NCBI RefSeq assembly: GCF_006539685.1
Contig: NZ_BJNM01000004.1
Span: forward strand, 62,001 to 126,000
DNA: 64,000 nucleotides
Reading direction: 5' to 3'
DNA from: Gluconobacter oxydans
GTDB lineage: Bacteria > Pseudomonadota > Alphaproteobacteria > Acetobacterales > Acetobacteraceae
Within the stretch, counting starts at the first letter, position 1; each line of letters starts with the position of its first letter. Positions 63,443 to 64,000 of the stretch are shown here, piece after piece. The notes under the pieces are model-generated. The model was not told the DNA's origin, made no database searches, and was given only the letters and a program-made list of their open reading frames with translations. The translations under genes and the position numbers were made by a program.

Positions 63443-64000
63443 GGACAGTCGTTTTCAACGGGGCAGGGGCCGGAACCGGCCTGACCAGTCTGGTGGCACT
63501 CGTCGAGGACGGGCATGTCGTCGCGGAAAAACTGATGGCCGGTCGCGGTGCCTCCGAACATTTCGCGCCTGCTATCCGAGAACTCCTGACGCAGAACAAC
63601 TGGACTACGTCCCCTGACCGCGTCGTTGCCGTCATCGGTCCGGGTTCCTTTACGGGTCTGCGCTCTTCCCTGTCGCTGGCAGCAGGGCTGGCGGCAGGCT
63701 GGAACTGCCCCACGATCGGCGTCACGCTCGGTGCGGCCATCCGCGCCACACTCGCCCGTCCGGATGCCGTCTGTGTCAGCATCGCCCGTCGCGGCCGGGT
63801 TTTCGTGGACCCGCCGCACGGTCCGGTTACAGCCAGCCAGACCGCCGATCTCGATCCCACAGGCTGGGCCTGCGTGACGGGTGACGCCGTTTCTGAAAAG
63901 ACCGACTGGCCCTGTCCGGTGCTTCCCTGCGAGGCTCCTTATGCTCTGGGTATCGTGCAGGCTGCGCAGGGCGTCACGCCCGGTCCGCTTATGCCGCTCT
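63433..64000 (+). CDS. tsaB: tRNA threonylcarbamoyladenosine biosynthesis protein TsaB (partial)
   Basis: The frame starts at GTG 63433, ten bases inside the upstream gene, and runs off the window end; 189 residues are visible. The family signature VAVIGPGSFTGLRSSLSLA is clear (about 69-87). TsaB helps build the t6A modification of tRNA with TsaD and TsaE. Oddly, the usual N-terminal IDTS motif reads VFNGAGAGTGL here. It was not listed as a closed frame because the end is cut by the window. Confidence 0.85.
   Translation, partial: MSVRTVVFNGAGAGTGLTSLVALVEDGHVVAEKLMAGRGASEHFAPAIRELLTQNNWTTSPDRVVAVIGPGSFTGLRSSLSLAAGLAAGWNCPTIGVTLGAAIRATLARPDAVCVSIARRGRVFVDPPHGPVTASQTADLDPTGWACVTGDAVSEKTDWPCPVLPCEAPYALGIVQAAQGVTPGPLMPL

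Noticed and set aside
1-64000. tRNA, rRNA, CRISPR, insertion-sequence or prophage signals
   Set aside because: I looked in the intergenic spaces and found no cloverleaf-like sequence, spaced direct-repeat array, transposase or integrase, so none is reported.

Overview
This window looks like chromosomal DNA from an acetic acid bacterium (Alphaproteobacteria, Acetobacteraceae, most like Gluconobacter). The clues are GC-rich coding sequence, a ChvG/ChvI - HprK - RapZ - EIIA(Man) - HPr - EI cluster of the alphaproteobacterial type, a FlaF-linked flagellin, UrcA-family and TPR/glycosyltransferase-9 proteins, and a LexA-like site of the alphaproteobacterial form. The genus is inferred from gene content and was not checked against a database. 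I saw no rRNA, tRNA, CRISPR array, insertion sequence or prophage; coding density is high and most genes are housekeeping.

Layout. 1-2.7 kb: end of an MFS pump, a single-domain response regulator, apt, a nitroreductase and a cold-shock gene with a long leader. 2.8-12.2 kb: hrpB, an HtrA-type protease with a small lipoprotein and a two-component pair, small secreted proteins, a DCC thiol protein and a TPR/GT9 protein. 12.3-17.8 kb (minus): infC, thrS, two glycosyltransferases, grpE. 17.9-25.8 kb: chvI, chvG, a minus-strand island (UrcA and RidA proteins), then hprK, rapZ, EIIA, ptsH and EI. 25.8-31.2 kb: a Zur-like regulator, an unknown protein, a Rhizobium-etli-type asparaginase, a sugar/H+ symporter, two paralogous membrane proteins and a repeat-built secreted protein. 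31.2-37 kb (minus): RluA-type synthase, ftsK, rsmD, RluB-type synthase, a class I amidotransferase; then tadA and a second Deg protease. 39.5-42.2 kb: a polysaccharide flippase and a GT-B-like transferase. 42.2-46.4 kb: ltaE-sdaA divergent from folD-metF (serine/threonine/one-carbon metabolism). 46.4-50.6 kb: an M1 peptidase, flaF and flagellin. 50.7-53.5 kb: a radical-SAM gene and a DUF4130-UdgX gene. 53.6-58.7 kb: a complete tripartite drug pump with its TetR regulator and two matching operators. 58.7-64 kb: fba, a second OmpR-type two-component pair, an Nfu scaffold, a RutE-like reductase and the start of tsaB.

The most interesting locus is the radical-SAM/UdgX pair. A perfect GAAC-N7-GAAC direct repeat, which is the alphaproteobacterial LexA (SOS) box read on the other strand, ends five bases before the first start codon, where no Shine-Dalgarno is visible. 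This suggests a DNA-damage-induced, possibly leaderless two-gene operon linking an uncharacterised radical-SAM enzyme with a uracil-DNA protein that carries the covalent-histidine loop of UdgX. Other strong sequence-level signals are a 19-bp TetR operator present in front of both halves of the efflux locus, an AUA start for infC, and probable CUG starts for hrpB and the second histidine kinase.
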